In this document: piece by piece, positions 34,571 to 46,430 of the stretch
How the letters are laid out: every line of letters starts with the position of its first letter
How positions within the stretch are numbered: the first letter of the stretch is position 1
From: Eucommia ulmoides
Taxonomy: Eukaryota > Streptophyta > Magnoliopsida > Garryales > Eucommiaceae
Direction of reading: 5' to 3'
Assembly: GCA_016647705.1 (NCBI GenBank)
Contig: CM028338.1
Coordinates: forward strand, 18,249,577 to 18,313,576
DNA: 64,000 nt
Made by a program: the position numbers and the translations under genes
Notes under the pieces: model-generated
What the model was told of the DNA's origin: nothing
Database searches by the model: none
Seen by the model: the letters and a program-made list of their open reading frames with translations, nothing else

Positions 34571-35828
34571 ATGAGAATTGTTTCTTGAAATGCTAAAGAA
34601 AATAGAAACAAAAAATAGTTGTTTCTTTTTGTGCCCAACTCATGTCTTCTCAAAATAGGGATACGCTCGGTATTAATCACATTCTTAATGAGAGAATCCA
34701 TTCTCCTTTTTATTCCCACATCCCCGATCATCTTCTTCCTCCTCCATCACATTTCGTCGCTGCTCTTCTTCCCTAGAGTGTTCATCGCTGAAGAACTTCT
34801 TCTTCCCAAGCCAAGTGTTTGTCGTCGCTGCTCAAAGGTGTTCGTCGTTGCTCTTCTTCTTCCCAAGCGTTAGTGTTCGTCGCTTCTCTTCTTTTTCCCA
34901 AGCGTTGGTGTTCGTTGAAAACCTAGCTCCGAAATCCATGTTCGAATCTTCTCTCTCTATCTCTTTCTCTCCCCTCTGTTGCTGTTTCTATGTCGAATTT
35001 AGGTTAAGATTTCGTGGACTTCATTGTTGGATTCACAAAATCGGCCTCCATTTTTTTTCTTCAGATTTCCACTTGTTGGCTGCAGATTTATAGATTTTTC
35101 GCTTGAAATCCATAGATTTGCAACCAGATCTGTTGCTGTTCATGTTCATTTGTCTCTATCACTCTGTTACCGTTTCATTTGTCTAGTTTGAATAGATAAA
35201 ATGCATACCTACCTAATACTATATTAGATTCAACTCATTTGTAACTAATTTGTATTTTTTGCTTCAGATTTTTTGTTTTGCATTGTGAGTTGCTATTATT
35301 TTGTTGCTTTGCATTGTGATTCTCTATTTTGCATTGTGAGATCTACGCCTTCTAATACCAAAGGTGAGTTGATATTATTCCCTTGTTTGCTTTGAGTTGC
35401 TGTTTCTGTTGATGTTCATGTTCATGTTCATGTTCAAACCTAAATCGATTGTTGTTCATGTTGATACCTACTTTGAGTTGCCATTTCTGTTGTTGTTGTT
35501 GTTGTTTCTGTTGCTATTTTTATTACTGTTGCTGTTTGTATTCTTAACTAATTTGTATTTTTACTAGATGATTGAACTAATGGTTATGATAAAGGTTGAT
35601 AAAGGATTTTTTGGTTCAACTAGGCTTGATTAGTATTTTTAACTAATGGTTCAACTAAGGACAACTAGTTTGAACTAGTTTATATTTTCAACTAGTTTGT
35701 ATTTTTACTAGATGATTGAACTAATGGTTATGATAAATGTTGATAAAGTATTTTTAACTACTGGTTGAAGTAGGCTTGATTAGTATTTTTAACTAATGGT
35801 TCAACTAGTTTGAACTATATCACAGAAC

Positions 35829-36774
35829 ATGTTGATATTAGCCATATCAATGCAGATATCAAACACTGTTCATATTAGCGGCGATGATAATGTTGAGGAA
35901 GTAAAGGGAGCGGTTGATATGTGGAGTGAAAAAAATGTAACTATTTTTGTTGAACTAATGGAAGCTGAGGTGATTAAGAACAATAGGACGACAACCACGT
36001 TCACCAAAGAGAGTTGGTCTTTCATGAAGCATGAAATGAATAAAAGAACTGAATGTCAGTATCACCTTGGACAACTTAAGAACAAGTTCAATAAGTTGAG
36101 ATTGGTCTATAGGAATTTTAGTTCATTGCTGAAGGAAACGGGGGCAGGAATGACATATGATTCCACCACCGGTAGGATATACGCATCTAACGATCAGTGG
36201 AGACGTTTGGTCGTGGTATGTTATTTGTTCTAAGTTCCTGAAATTGTCTTGCATGTTTTTTGGCTTATTACACAATTAACAAATTATTTTCTTTGTGAAT
36301 GTGTAATAGGTGAACAAGAGTGCGAAACAATTTCGACAACACGGTTTCCCCTTATACCCCAAATTACAACTCATTTATGGAGATACCACTGCAACGGGAG
36401 AACATGCACTTGCATCTACCCAACCTCCATCGTCGTCAGATGAAACAGACCCTGCATATGGGCGAAAGCCTGACGAATTGGGCGATGAAGATGTAGTGGA
36501 GATAACTCCAAAAGGTTCAAAGCAAAATAAAAAAAGAAAAAGAAAACGTGCTCATCAAAGTAGTGATGATGGATGGGAGTCCATGACAACAGCTTTTCTT
36601 GAATCCACAAAAATGAGGAACAATATACTTGGAGGTATGGCGGTAAAATACTCTACTAACACCTTGTCTTCAGCTAATAACGTAGTACCAATGATGGACC
36701 CAAAGGACGAACAACTAAAGCAGGCCGTGCGAGCTCTCAATGCTCTCAATGTTACGGACCAGGAAAATTTTTAA
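35829..36774 (+). CDS. Harbinger ORF1: Myb/SANT-like DNA-binding protein
   Basis: Two exons, 35829-36215 and 36310-36774, joined over a GTATGT...TAG intron that keeps the reading frame. The N-terminal domain (WSEKNVTIFVELMEAEV, then FTKESWSFMKHEMN and YHLGQLKNKFNKLRLVYRNF, then YDSTTGRIYASNDQW) is the plant Myb/SANT-like domain of PIF/Harbinger partner proteins. In this superfamily the partner binds the ends and helps bring the transposase to DNA. After the intron come KSAKQFRQHGFPLYPKL, an acidic stretch and a basic KKRKRKR segment that could act as a nuclear signal. No internal stop is visible. A CACAG at 35821-35825 could be an upstream acceptor, so the start at 35829 is provisional. Confidence 0.82.
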
Positions 36775-37165
36775 ATGCATTTGATACGCTCACCACGAGC
36801 CCTGCATTCAGAGTTGCTTTTATGGAACTATCTGCGGAAATGCAAATGGCATGGGTGATGAGAGGAAACAAATAAGGGCATCGTTGGTTGATTTTATGCC
36901 GCGTTCAATATGTTTTAAGACTATTATTTGGTTTGTGTGTTTAAGACTATTTAGGTGGTTATTTGTTTTTTATTTGTGTATTATTATTTATGTGTACAAT
37001 GGAGACAAATGAGTGTATTTCATTTTAAATAAGTACTAAATTTTTTAGTTAAATTATGACAGTTTCTTGCTTAAATATGTGTTAAATTAGTCCTGAAATA
37101 GTGCTAAATTAGTGTTGATTTATGTGTTAAATTGGTGCTGAAATTTGTAGCAGTTGTTTTTTTTT

Positions 37166-37199
<34 letters not shown>

Positions 37200-37278
37200 T
37201 AGCAGTGCTGAAATTCCTATATTTGTAGCATTTTTTTTTTTTTACTGATTTTTTTTATCCTTATTTGTAAATTATAGG

Positions 37279-38639
37279 ATGAATTCGGTTGAAATTGAAG
37301 ATATATTTTATGATCAGCAGCTTTTGGATTTAGATTATCTTGCTCATTTAAGAGTATTTAGAAAAATGAGTCAACTAAAAAAGAAAGAAGCTTGTAGAAC
37401 ATCCGTTTTGCAAGGATGTATATATATGAAAGAAATTTTAGAACGTCATAATGGACGTTGTTACGATACGTTCAGGATGCACCAAGTTACGTTTAAGATG
37501 CTTTGTGACGTTTTAATATCTAAAGGTTACCTCGACCACTCGAGGAGTGTTAGTGTGCAAGAGCAAGTGGGAATGTTTTTGTGTATTGTCTCACAAAATG
37601 ACTCTATGCGACTAACCGCGGATCGCTTCCAACACTCTACGGAGACTGTATCGCGTTATTTCAGTTGTGTGTTAAAGGTTGTATGTAAATTGGGTATTGA
37701 GTTGATTGCACCTCCGAATTTAAACGAATGCCCTCCGGAAATAAGAAGCAATCCGAGGTTCTACCCTTATTTTAAGGTAAAGTTTTTTTTTTTTAAAATA
37801 CGAAAAGAGTAATTACTTAAAATACATAAATTTATAATTTTATTAATCATTACTTGGGTATTTATGTAATTGGATTGTGTGGGGGCAATTGATGGGACTT
37901 ATGTTGATGCATCAGTCCCATTAGAAGATCAAATTCCGTATCGGGGTCGTAAAATAGAGACAACTCAGAATGTCATGTGCGTATGTACGTTCAATATGAT
38001 TTTTACTTACGTATATACTAGCTGAGAAGGAACGGCCAATGACTCTAAAGTATTTTCTGAATACGTCACTAACTTGGGAAATTTATTTTCGGTACCTCCC
38101 CAAGGTATAAATACACGCACATACATATATAATGTTTTTATTTATAGATTTATGGGTCTTAGTTATTTATAAATATTGCACATGCAGGAAAGTATTATCT
38201 TGTGGATTCAGGCTATACAAATACACATGGTTTCTTGGCACCATACAAGAAGGAGAGGTATCACTTGAGAGATTTTAGAGGTAGACATCCAACTAAAATA
38301 GAAGAGAAGTTCAATCAGTGCCATTCGTCTCTCCGAAATGTTATAGAACGGTGTTTTGGTGTGCTTAAAGCTAGATTCAAAATACTCAAGAAAATGCCTT
38401 CCTATCCGGTGCGCGTGTAAAAGTATATTCCACTTGCATGTTGTGTGCTTCATAATTTTATAAGATTGCATGATTTAAATGACAACCTCTTTGAACGATG
38501 GAGTGGGGAGAAATATGTAGAAGAGAAAGAGGGACAACGCCAACAAAATGCTCCAGTTAATATCAAAATGAGTAATCAGAGTGTCATTGAAATGAGATTA
38601 AATAGGGATTTAATTGCTGAACAAATTTGGCATGCTTAA
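37279..38639 (+). pseudogene. Harbinger transposase (DDE), two in-frame stops
   Basis: Three exons can be fitted: 37279-37776, 37873-38104 and 38188-38639. Landmarks in order: CRTSVLQGCIYMKEIL, the helix-turn-helix-like region VSVQEQVGMFLCIVSQN and RFQHSTETVSRYF, then VGAIDGTYVDA with the first catalytic Asp, NVMCVCTFNMIFTYVY, YYLVDSGYTNTHGFLAPYK, and SLRNVIERCFGVLKARF with the likely catalytic Glu, ending LACCVLHNFIR. Two stops interrupt it: TGA at 38023-38025, where the family has Trp, and TAA at 38418-38420. The acceptor before exon 2 reads TG instead of AG. Both stops can arise by single transitions. The enzyme would cut and paste the element; as read here it is inactive. Confidence 0.88.
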
Positions 38640-39004
38640 ATCCGGTGTGTATAAATTAAATAAGTTTAAATATTTTCTTTATTTAGATTACAACAAATTT
38701 ATCTATGGATTTTTAACACTCTTTCATTTTTATTTTTTATTTTTTATTTTTTATTTTTTTGGCAGCAATGAGCCCGGTGGAAAGTTCTAGTTGAGCCGCT
38801 GATGTTTTTGTGAAGTTCAAGTTGTAAATTTTGGGATCTTGAAGAAAACAATTAAGGATATAATTTTTATAATTTTTGTCAAGTTTTTTTTATATAATGA
38901 TATATATCCCAACTTGTGGAAGAATTGATATGATTATATATATCCCAACAAACTTAAAAAAGTTTTAAATTCTTAATTAAAATATAACCTTGTAAAAGAA
39001 TTGG

Positions 39005-39180
39005 GGAAACAATTCTAGAATTATTCATTACCAAACCCAATTCTGTTCCCAACAAGAAACAAAATTATGTGTTACCAAAAGCAATTCTATTCCCAACACA
39101 AAACAAAATTTTGTCGTTACCAAACGCAATTTTGTTTCTGTACCCAGTTGGAAACAAAATTCTTAACTCAACTCAATCCA
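39005..39180 (+). repeat. Harbinger right subterminal repeats
   Basis: Three or more diverged copies of a unit like TACCAAACGCAATTCTGTTC followed by CCAACACGAAACAAAATT, about 55 bp apart. They are candidate binding sites for ORF1 or transposase. Confidence 0.7.
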
Positions 39181-39233
39181 ACCCATCCCAGTTGGGTTGA
39201 GGAAAGTGGGAACACTAACCAAACGCCACCTAA

Positions 39234-39389
39234 CTTGCCCACATGAATACAATTTAGCATGGATTTGTGTTATTATTATTATTATTATTATTTAACAAAG
39301 AATATCTATGATATTAAAAAAGACGATCAGGCATATGATGTCATAAAAAACAAAAAAAATGATCCATATCAAAATAAAATATAAAACAA

Positions 39390-39424
<35 letters not shown>

Positions 39425-40455
39425 CCTTATATAGTTTATACATAATTGAGGAGAGATGGTATATTTTTCTTTTATAATTAAAGACAAAATATATTTTTCT
39501 ATTTATTATATAAAACAAGAAGATATATATTTGAGCCAACACATTTTGACTCAACATTTTGAGAACTATTTACCAAAATTCACTAAATTTAGGATGTTTA
39601 TCAAGGGATCTTATTTTGGTACAAAAACTACCGAACGACCCCAATATTTTTTTCCATGAACGTTAACAAGTTTTTGGCACATAATGGCATGTTTGCCCTT
39701 CCGAACAACCGTTACATTCCACTTTGACCCTGCAGATTTTCCATAAATAAGTACTCCGAAATGTGAGGATGGTTAGCATAATTAAACAAAGTAAAAAGTC
39801 TTCTTCGAAAAAACTAGCAATTAATCAATTTTTTTTTTTGGTTATAATAGCGAAGTGATGGATTATTTTAATTTTTCTTTTGAGAGAAAGATTGCTCCAA
39901 AGAGTGAGATAATGGGGTAATTTCTTAACAATATAATAAGAAATTATATTACTCTCACGTAATGTCTACCGAAAAAAATGGTACTTTCTAGTTAGTTTTG
40001 GTTTTTCTAATTTACAGAATACTATGGCTTTCATTTTTCTCTTCAAACTCTTTTGTTGAAATACCATGGCTTTTATTTTTATCTATTTTGGAGGTAAAGG
40101 ACTAGACAAATTTATTAGGATTTGATTGTGTAACTATGTTATTTTAATATTATGTGGTGCAACTTTTGTTTGTTGTTTTTATTACATTCAGAGAATTTAT
40201 TAATTTCAGTATTTTGAGGTTTACATGTTTTAGTTTCATGATTTTAATTTAATAATAATCTATATAATCTTTTCGGGTGTGATTGTTGTGTGCTATTTTT
40301 TTTTACCAACTTATATTTTATTTAATTCTTTGGAGCTTCACTTATAACAATGTAGTCCAACTAAAGTTAATATTAACACAACAAATTGAAATAAAAGCAC
40401 AACGAATGCACAAATAAACTCATTGTCACATTGAATGCCAATATAATTGAGAATG

Positions 40456-40495
<40 letters not shown>

Positions 40496-40830
40496 TTAAA
40501 TCGAACAATACGAATTTGTTACTGAAGATTTCTTTTGCTCTTGACTTTTGATTTCTTCGAATCTTATCCTGACGAATAATAAGCAATGATTATTATCCTT
40601 AAATTGGTAGAATTATGTGTCTTAAACTGGATCAAATATTTAAGCAACCTTTACCATAACTTTTGTTATATTTTAATATTGAGTTCTTTGTATTTAAACA
40701 AATATGAACTGACTTCACCTATTATATTTTTTTGATGACGATCATCTAAATGGATGGTCCTTAGTTTTTTTTTGTATTTTCAAATTTGGTATATTATATT
40801 TTATTTTTTGAATAAATATTAAATAATTAT
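39234..40830. repeat. AT-rich interval with microsatellites
   Basis: No gene recognised. It contains (TTA)n at about 39269-39292, (TA)n at about 39391-39422 and a 36-base A run at 40458-40493. The open frames here are short and AT-driven. Confidence 0.7.
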
Positions 40831-43678
40831 TGTAGACATTTTGTCTCACTCCCTTTTACTTTGAAAAGTTTCTGATCTAAAGTGAAAATTGGGACAAATT
40901 TTAAACCGATGTTTAGAGAGATGAATTTTTACTTTAGATTACCTATTGAATATTATAAAACAAAATGATAAAAAACACGAAAAACAGAAAAATCGCCAAT
41001 TGGATCTAATTCCGGCATAGACAAAAGTTTTGGGTCAGATTTGAAATTTCTAAAAATACAAACTTGAAAGTGATTTTCCTATGGATATTACTTTTAATAT
41101 GTTTAGTTTCAGTTTCCACCCTTTAATTTGAATAAATTTTATCCAATACTCTTACTTTACATTTTGGCGCCAAAAACTTTTGTTTTTGCCAATTTATCAA
41201 ATTGGCGGTCAAAACTATTTTTTTTTCAACATTAAATGTTACAATAATATGTTAGATAGTTTAATTTCATTTTTTAACCTTCAATTTTTTAAAAAAAAAC
41301 AAGAAATAAGTCTTTAATTAGACAAAAGGTGCCCAAAGCACAAAATTTGCTACGTACACCTCCCGAGAATAAGACGAAGGATCGGATGCTTCTAGGGAGT
41401 TGAAATAGACAAAATGGGGCATCCAAAGGTCATTTATATAAGTAGTATGCTTTAATTTTGGCAATTTAAAAAATTTCACACATAATACCATTAATGGAGG
41501 GTCTAAAATATAATAATTACGCAATAGGGGGTTGCCCCCCCATCAATCAAGGGCATTTAAAGCCCTTTGGATGGCCTAGGCATTCCCAGGCATTCCCCAA
41601 TGCACAGGCCTCCAGGCAATCTAAATAAGGGGGTCTTTTCTTGAAAAACTTTAACCCTTGGTCACTTTATTCTTCCTCTAGGATCAAATATCCTATCAGG
41701 TTGGTTACATTCCAAAGCTTTACACCCTTTACAATCTTCCAAAAACTCTCTAAAAAAGTTCCAAAAAATATTGTTAAAATCCTCACACAAAGAGGTAAAA
41801 AACAAAACAATAAAAGAGTAAAATAAAAAGAAGAAAAAGAAGAAGGAGAAAGAAGAAGAAGAAAGAGGTGGAACACTTAGGGAAAGACATCCTCCCTAGC
41901 AAGTTAAGATTTTCCTAAACCCTTTTCACACCATCTTTGCTTTTCAAGTAAAAACCAATAAAAAAACCTAACCCAAAATCCTAAACTAAACCCCTAACAT
42001 AATACTAACCGATAACTATATTTACTTTTCTGCTCTGCGCCTTTTCGCGTTTTACTTTTCTGTCATCTACTTTCTTTCTTTGCACTTTAGTTTTTCAGAA
42101 ATTTTCGTTTAGTCAAGTCCTTGGAGTGGGATTAAGTCACAAACCTTGAACTATACCTTCTTCTTTTTTTTTCTATTTTTCAGTCAAGTCCTTTGACTGG
42201 CACTGAGTCACAGACCTTGGACTAACACCTTTTTTTTTATTCTTTTTTTAGTCTGGACCATGGAATGGCACTAATTCATAGACCTTGGACTGACCTTTAT
42301 TTATATCTAAGTCACAAACCTTGGACTTGTGTCTTCTTAAAAAAGAAATTTGTTAAATTGTTTTTTTCAAAACATGTGTTTCGTTTAAAAATCTTTCAAA
42401 CTTAGTTTTCAAAAAAGGCTTTTCTAAAAAATATATTTTTCTTTTCTAAGAAAACTCCCTTAAACTTTATTTCTTAAAAAAGCATCTCTACCAATTTTTT
42501 TTTACAAAATATGTTTTAAGTTACTATTTTTTATAAATATATTTTTAACTTATTCCCGTTTCTAAAAAATAACTTTTTTTTTTCTATTGTTTTTCAAAAT
42601 GTTCTTAAAAAGAAAGGCTCTTATTTAAAAATAAGTTTTTAAGGTTTTTCCTAGACAAAGTTCGTTTAAAAAATTGTTTTTCCAAAAGGACCCTTTCAAA
42701 AATCATATTCAAAAGTTCTTTCTAAAAACATTTCTTAAAAATGGTTTTTTAGAGATTTGTCGTAGAGAAGATTCTTCCGGATTTTGTTTCTAAACTCTTT
42801 TCACCAAGAAAGGTTTTTCAGAGTATATTTTGTTTTAAAGTCAAAACATTTTTTTTTATAATTTTTTTTTGGTAAATGTTTCTTTTAAAGTTCTTTCTAA
42901 AATGTTTCTTTGTGTTTTCTCTACTCAAAGAAAAAACATGGTTTTTCACATTCCTAAAAAATATTTTTTTTCTTTACTTACTTGAATATTTTACTATCTT
43001 CATTCTCTTAGAAATGCGTATCAATTTTGCCAAAACAACCAAAGCTAAACGAGCAAAATAATAACCCCCCCTGGGATCTAAACTTGTCAATTCTTCTATA
43101 ATCAATAAATGGTACGAAAGGGGGACATTTTTTTTTTTTTTTTTTTTAATTCTTGTTTTCTATGTATTGTTTTATTTTTTTCATTGTAAAGAACTTCCTT
43201 TCTTTTGATTAAAATTAACATAAAACGATAGCAAATAAAAAATGGGAATTAGTATGTTAAACAAAAATGGAATAAAATTACTTGGATTTTTTTTGATTTA
43301 ATGATTTATTTAAACTTAGGTACCATCTTCGGATGAGTGTCTTGTGATGCCTAACACCTTCCCTAAGCATAACAGACCTCCAAACTTTAAAAAAATCTAT
43401 GGTTAAGACTTTGATTTTCGAGTTAAAACTTGGGCCATTTTAAAAGATGATTTTGCTTTTTTTTTTTTTCAAAATCCTGGTGATTCGACATACCATTTAA
43501 CTCAATTCTAGGTGGCGACTCCATTTTTCAAACAAAATTTGGCCCAAAGAAATGCTTTCAAGGCTAGCACCTAGAAAAACACCTGAAACTGTACTTTATG
43601 AAAAATGGACAAATTTGAGAAGAGGAAACCAAATCACATTTTCCTCTTATCTTCCTTTTCAAAATCCTGTGTGCGTCA
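40831..43678 (+). repeat. GY2 5' LTR
   Basis: 2848 bp from TGTAGACATTTTGTC to TGTGCGTCA. It contains three to four ~70-bp repeats at about 42110-42340 built on AGTCCAAGG / CCTTGGACT elements, one with a perfect inverted repeat CAGTCAAGTCCTTTGACTG (42181-42199). Near 43320-43510 is the GATGCCTAACACCTTCCC and GGTGGCGACTCC sequence also seen in inverse form in GY0's LTR. Confidence 0.78.
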
Positions 43679-43680
43679 AC

Positions 43681-43699
43681 TGGCGACTCTATTGGGGAC
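43681..43699 (+). other. Primer binding site of GY2
   Basis: TGGCGACTCTATTGGGGAC, two bases after the LTR end; same type as GY0. Confidence 0.85.
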
Positions 43700-44986
43700 T
43701 TTTTAGGGGTTAAGCCTGGGCGGAATTTAAATTAATCTTCATAGCAAACTAAGTCCAAGAAATGCGTTTTTGATTTTAAAATATGATAATTCCATTTCAT
43801 CTATAAAAAAATAAAAAAAATGTCTCTTATTTTGCACATATTCTTTCTCTTTTACCTGATTTATCTTACATAAAGGTGTGTGAGTGAGTTTATTTCCTAT
43901 ATTTTTCTACTTTATTTTCCCTATTTTATATCCTTATTTTTATTTCATGCATGTTAAAATTCTTGTATATTACATAGTTTATTTTTGGTAAGCTTTCTCC
44001 AAGGCACGACTACCTATTACATTTGCTTTCATATTAAGTACCCAAGTAGTAGAGCTCAAAAGGAAACCTATAGTAGGAACTGAAATCGAGCGGTCTGTCT
44101 GCCTGTTTCAAGCTTTTAAAACCCTGCAAGATTAGAAAAATGAGTCAGTAGGAGCTAGTCCGTGTTTTTTATTCGCTCGATCTGGTTTCAAACCTTACCT
44201 CGCTCAGATCACCAACCAATGATGGATGTTCCATCGGGACACCAAAGGATTGAAGAACTAGGAGTCCAACCTTTCTAGGATACATTAGAAGAAAAACTGT
44301 GAAGCTCATATAGTGAACCTAAGATAGATTTATACCCAAAACCCTTTTTCATAGGACACTATTTTGGAGAGGGACATTTCCATTTATCTTATGTACATTA
44401 AGTTTACAAATCTATTTCCTTGAAATCACACAAAAAGAAATCCCTAAGACCAATAAAGAGTGGAATAGTTGACATAGGAATTTTCATTCTCCCTCATATT
44501 CCATGACCTTGTGCAGAGTCAAAATCTTTTCCAAGACATGATAAACGAACAAGCCATAGGGGTTGAACATAAATTCTTATGTTTTCTATACGATGCTTCA
44601 TTGGACGAGAGATGTCATTCTGTGTGGGTCCAAAATATTTTCCTAGCTTTGAGTTGATATTGATAAAATGATAAAAGAATGATTTTCATCAAGACCTAAG
44701 AGTAATAATTCATAGGGAACCGATAACAGCGATAAAATCGCAACTTCAAAACCGAGGATAATCACGAAATTTCGAGCTACCCTGTCAAATCAAAACTGTG
44801 GAATCTAATAATAAACATACCTTGGGTTACATCTCCCTAAGATTTATATGTCACGTCCTAAGCATGATACGCAAGTATCCTTTCTTGTAAGTATATGCAA
44901 TAGGAGTCATATTCCATAATGAATAATGTACATAAAGCCTGTTTCAATAATTCATTAAGTAACAAATCAGAACAACCAAACAAATT
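43700..44986 (+). other. GY2 leader, non-coding
   Basis: About 1.3 kb without a credible frame. The start of a gypsy leader is expected here. Confidence 0.5.
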
Positions 44987-44991
44987 ATGGG

Positions 44992-46396
44992 TGGTAGCGC
45001 GTAAAATACACCGCTACTTACTCTTGCAAGATACGAGGTCTAAATTTTAATATAATGGATCTTTGAAGATCGGATATCGTTCCCATAGGGAAAAGTGTGA
45101 ATAACTAAATACCGCAATTTACGTAGTCTCATATTATCCTGACGATTAAATTAATTATTTAAATTAAACTAATTAAAACTACTCCTAAGGATTAATTCTA
45201 ATTACACTAATTAACTAGAGATCGATTTCATTCACTTAGTACCTATTTGGCTTAGTTTAGTTATCGATTACGGTTATTATTACATCCAACAATCTCGGTA
45301 TCTATAACTCACTCGCTCCCTCTTCCGAGTGAAAAGCGAGCGAATACATGACTTTGCATTGACGTTAAGTCCCCCTCAATCACCTTTTCGAACACATAGT
45401 CATGTGAGTCTTGACCCAACCTCACGGATTGCACACAATCTAACTCCCTCTTGGGTTATTGGATTGTCGTGCTGTGTTTATCCCTTGTCCGAATCCGGGG
45501 TTACCTCTCCCGAGTGTCAAACCCCGTATTTTATCGTAATAAGCATAATAAACGTGAAATAACGGTAAACACAATTGGAATCGGATAACAAACCATCAAA
45601 ATAATTTATATTTACCCAAAGAGATATTTACATGAATTATATCTAACCCTAACTAATATCTAACTAAACTAACATGATCTTAGCCATTACAATATTAAAT
45701 CAAGAGGATATCATCAACATCAATAATAAACATTAAGTACAAAGATGGAAACAAGGGAAGAAAAATCAAATCTCAAAGTGGAGTAGTCCACTTTCGCCAA
45801 AGAACAATCCTCCCGAGCTTCCTCTTCTCTATTGATGAAATTTCTCTTTTAGCTCTTCAAGAATTGGCCTAGAACACTTCCTAAAACTAATCTAATCTAC
45901 TTCCTAAATTATCTAATCCTAACTAAGGTGAAATGAGCTCTCAAAACATCATCGGGGATTTTACAAAAATTGGGAGAGAAAAGCAAGGTTTGGAAAATAT
46001 CTTCAAAATATCTAAAAACAGATATTTCTATGCAGAGTGTCATCTCCTAGGTGGTGGTTGAGTCGATTGATCTTCTGTCGGATTTTCCCCTAGGCGGTGG
46101 TTTCTCCGCCTAGGCGGTGGCTACTGACACAATATTCTGATGTTATTTCACCTAGGTGGTGGTTCAGCACTCCAACTTTCTGCCTCTTCTCCTCCTAGGC
46201 AGTGGTCTTCATGCACCGAAACCCTGTTCTTCGCGTTTTCTTCACCGTTTCTCCACCGTTTTCACTTGTTTATCGCTCGTTAACATCCCTTCACCTGTTT
46301 TACACTAAAACAAACTAAAATAAAATTAAATATAACTAATACGCTAAAAAACTAACAAATTCAGTTTTGAAATAGATAGGTATTTTACACCTATCA
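44992..46396 (-). repeat. Solo Athila LTR A5 nested in GY2
   Basis: 1405 bp with perfect 5-bp duplications ATGGG at 44987-44991 and 46397-46401. Minus strand starts TGATAGGTGTAAAATACC, the subfamily also seen at 16893. It has a single ~190-bp block (45290-45500) and only CCTAGG-centred palindromes (46045-46210), which explains its shorter length. Confidence 0.9.
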
Positions 46397-46425
46397 ATGG
46401 GAAACCTACAAGGTTGTAGGTAATC

Positions 46426-46430
46426 TCGAT
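46426..46430. repeat. Left outer target-site duplication of the copia block
   Basis: TCGAT, compared with TTGAT at 61974-61978 (4 of 5; the change is C to T). Confidence 0.6.

Larger units (their letters stand above)
34453..39230 (+). mobile_element. PIF/Harbinger DNA transposon with both ORFs
   Basis: 4778 bp with terminal inverted repeats (GGCCCCATTTGGTTAGTGTT on the left and GGTGGCGTTTGGTTAGTGTT on the opposite strand at the right) and TAA duplications at 34450-34452 and 39231-39233. It carries the two genes typical of the superfamily in the same direction: a Myb/SANT-like DNA-binding protein (35829-36774) and a DDE transposase (37279-38639). The 5' region (34600-35820) is pyrimidine-rich and probably holds a leader with introns. 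A T run of about 50 bases lies at 37146-37198. Damage is light compared with the retroelements around it. Confidence 0.93.
40831..46430 (+). mobile_element. GY2: Ogre/Tat-like Ty3/gypsy element, 5' LTR and leader
   Basis: Plus-strand 5' LTR (40831-43678) starting TGTAGACA and ending GTGCGTCA, primer site from 43681, then a non-coding leader to 46430, where the copia block begins. A solo Athila LTR sits at 44992-46396. No gag or pol is seen. The sequence after the copia block (61979 onward) may be the rest of the leader, by position only. It shares LTR ends and primer site with GY0, in opposite orientation. Confidence 0.72.

Noticed and set aside
34815-35093. 92-codon ORF in the Harbinger 5' region
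   Set aside because: Pyrimidine-rich, low-complexity leader-like sequence with no known domain.
35829-38639. Host Myb-like and nuclease genes
   Set aside because: Both frames lie between matching TIRs with TAA duplications and form the usual PIF/Harbinger pair, so they belong to the transposon.
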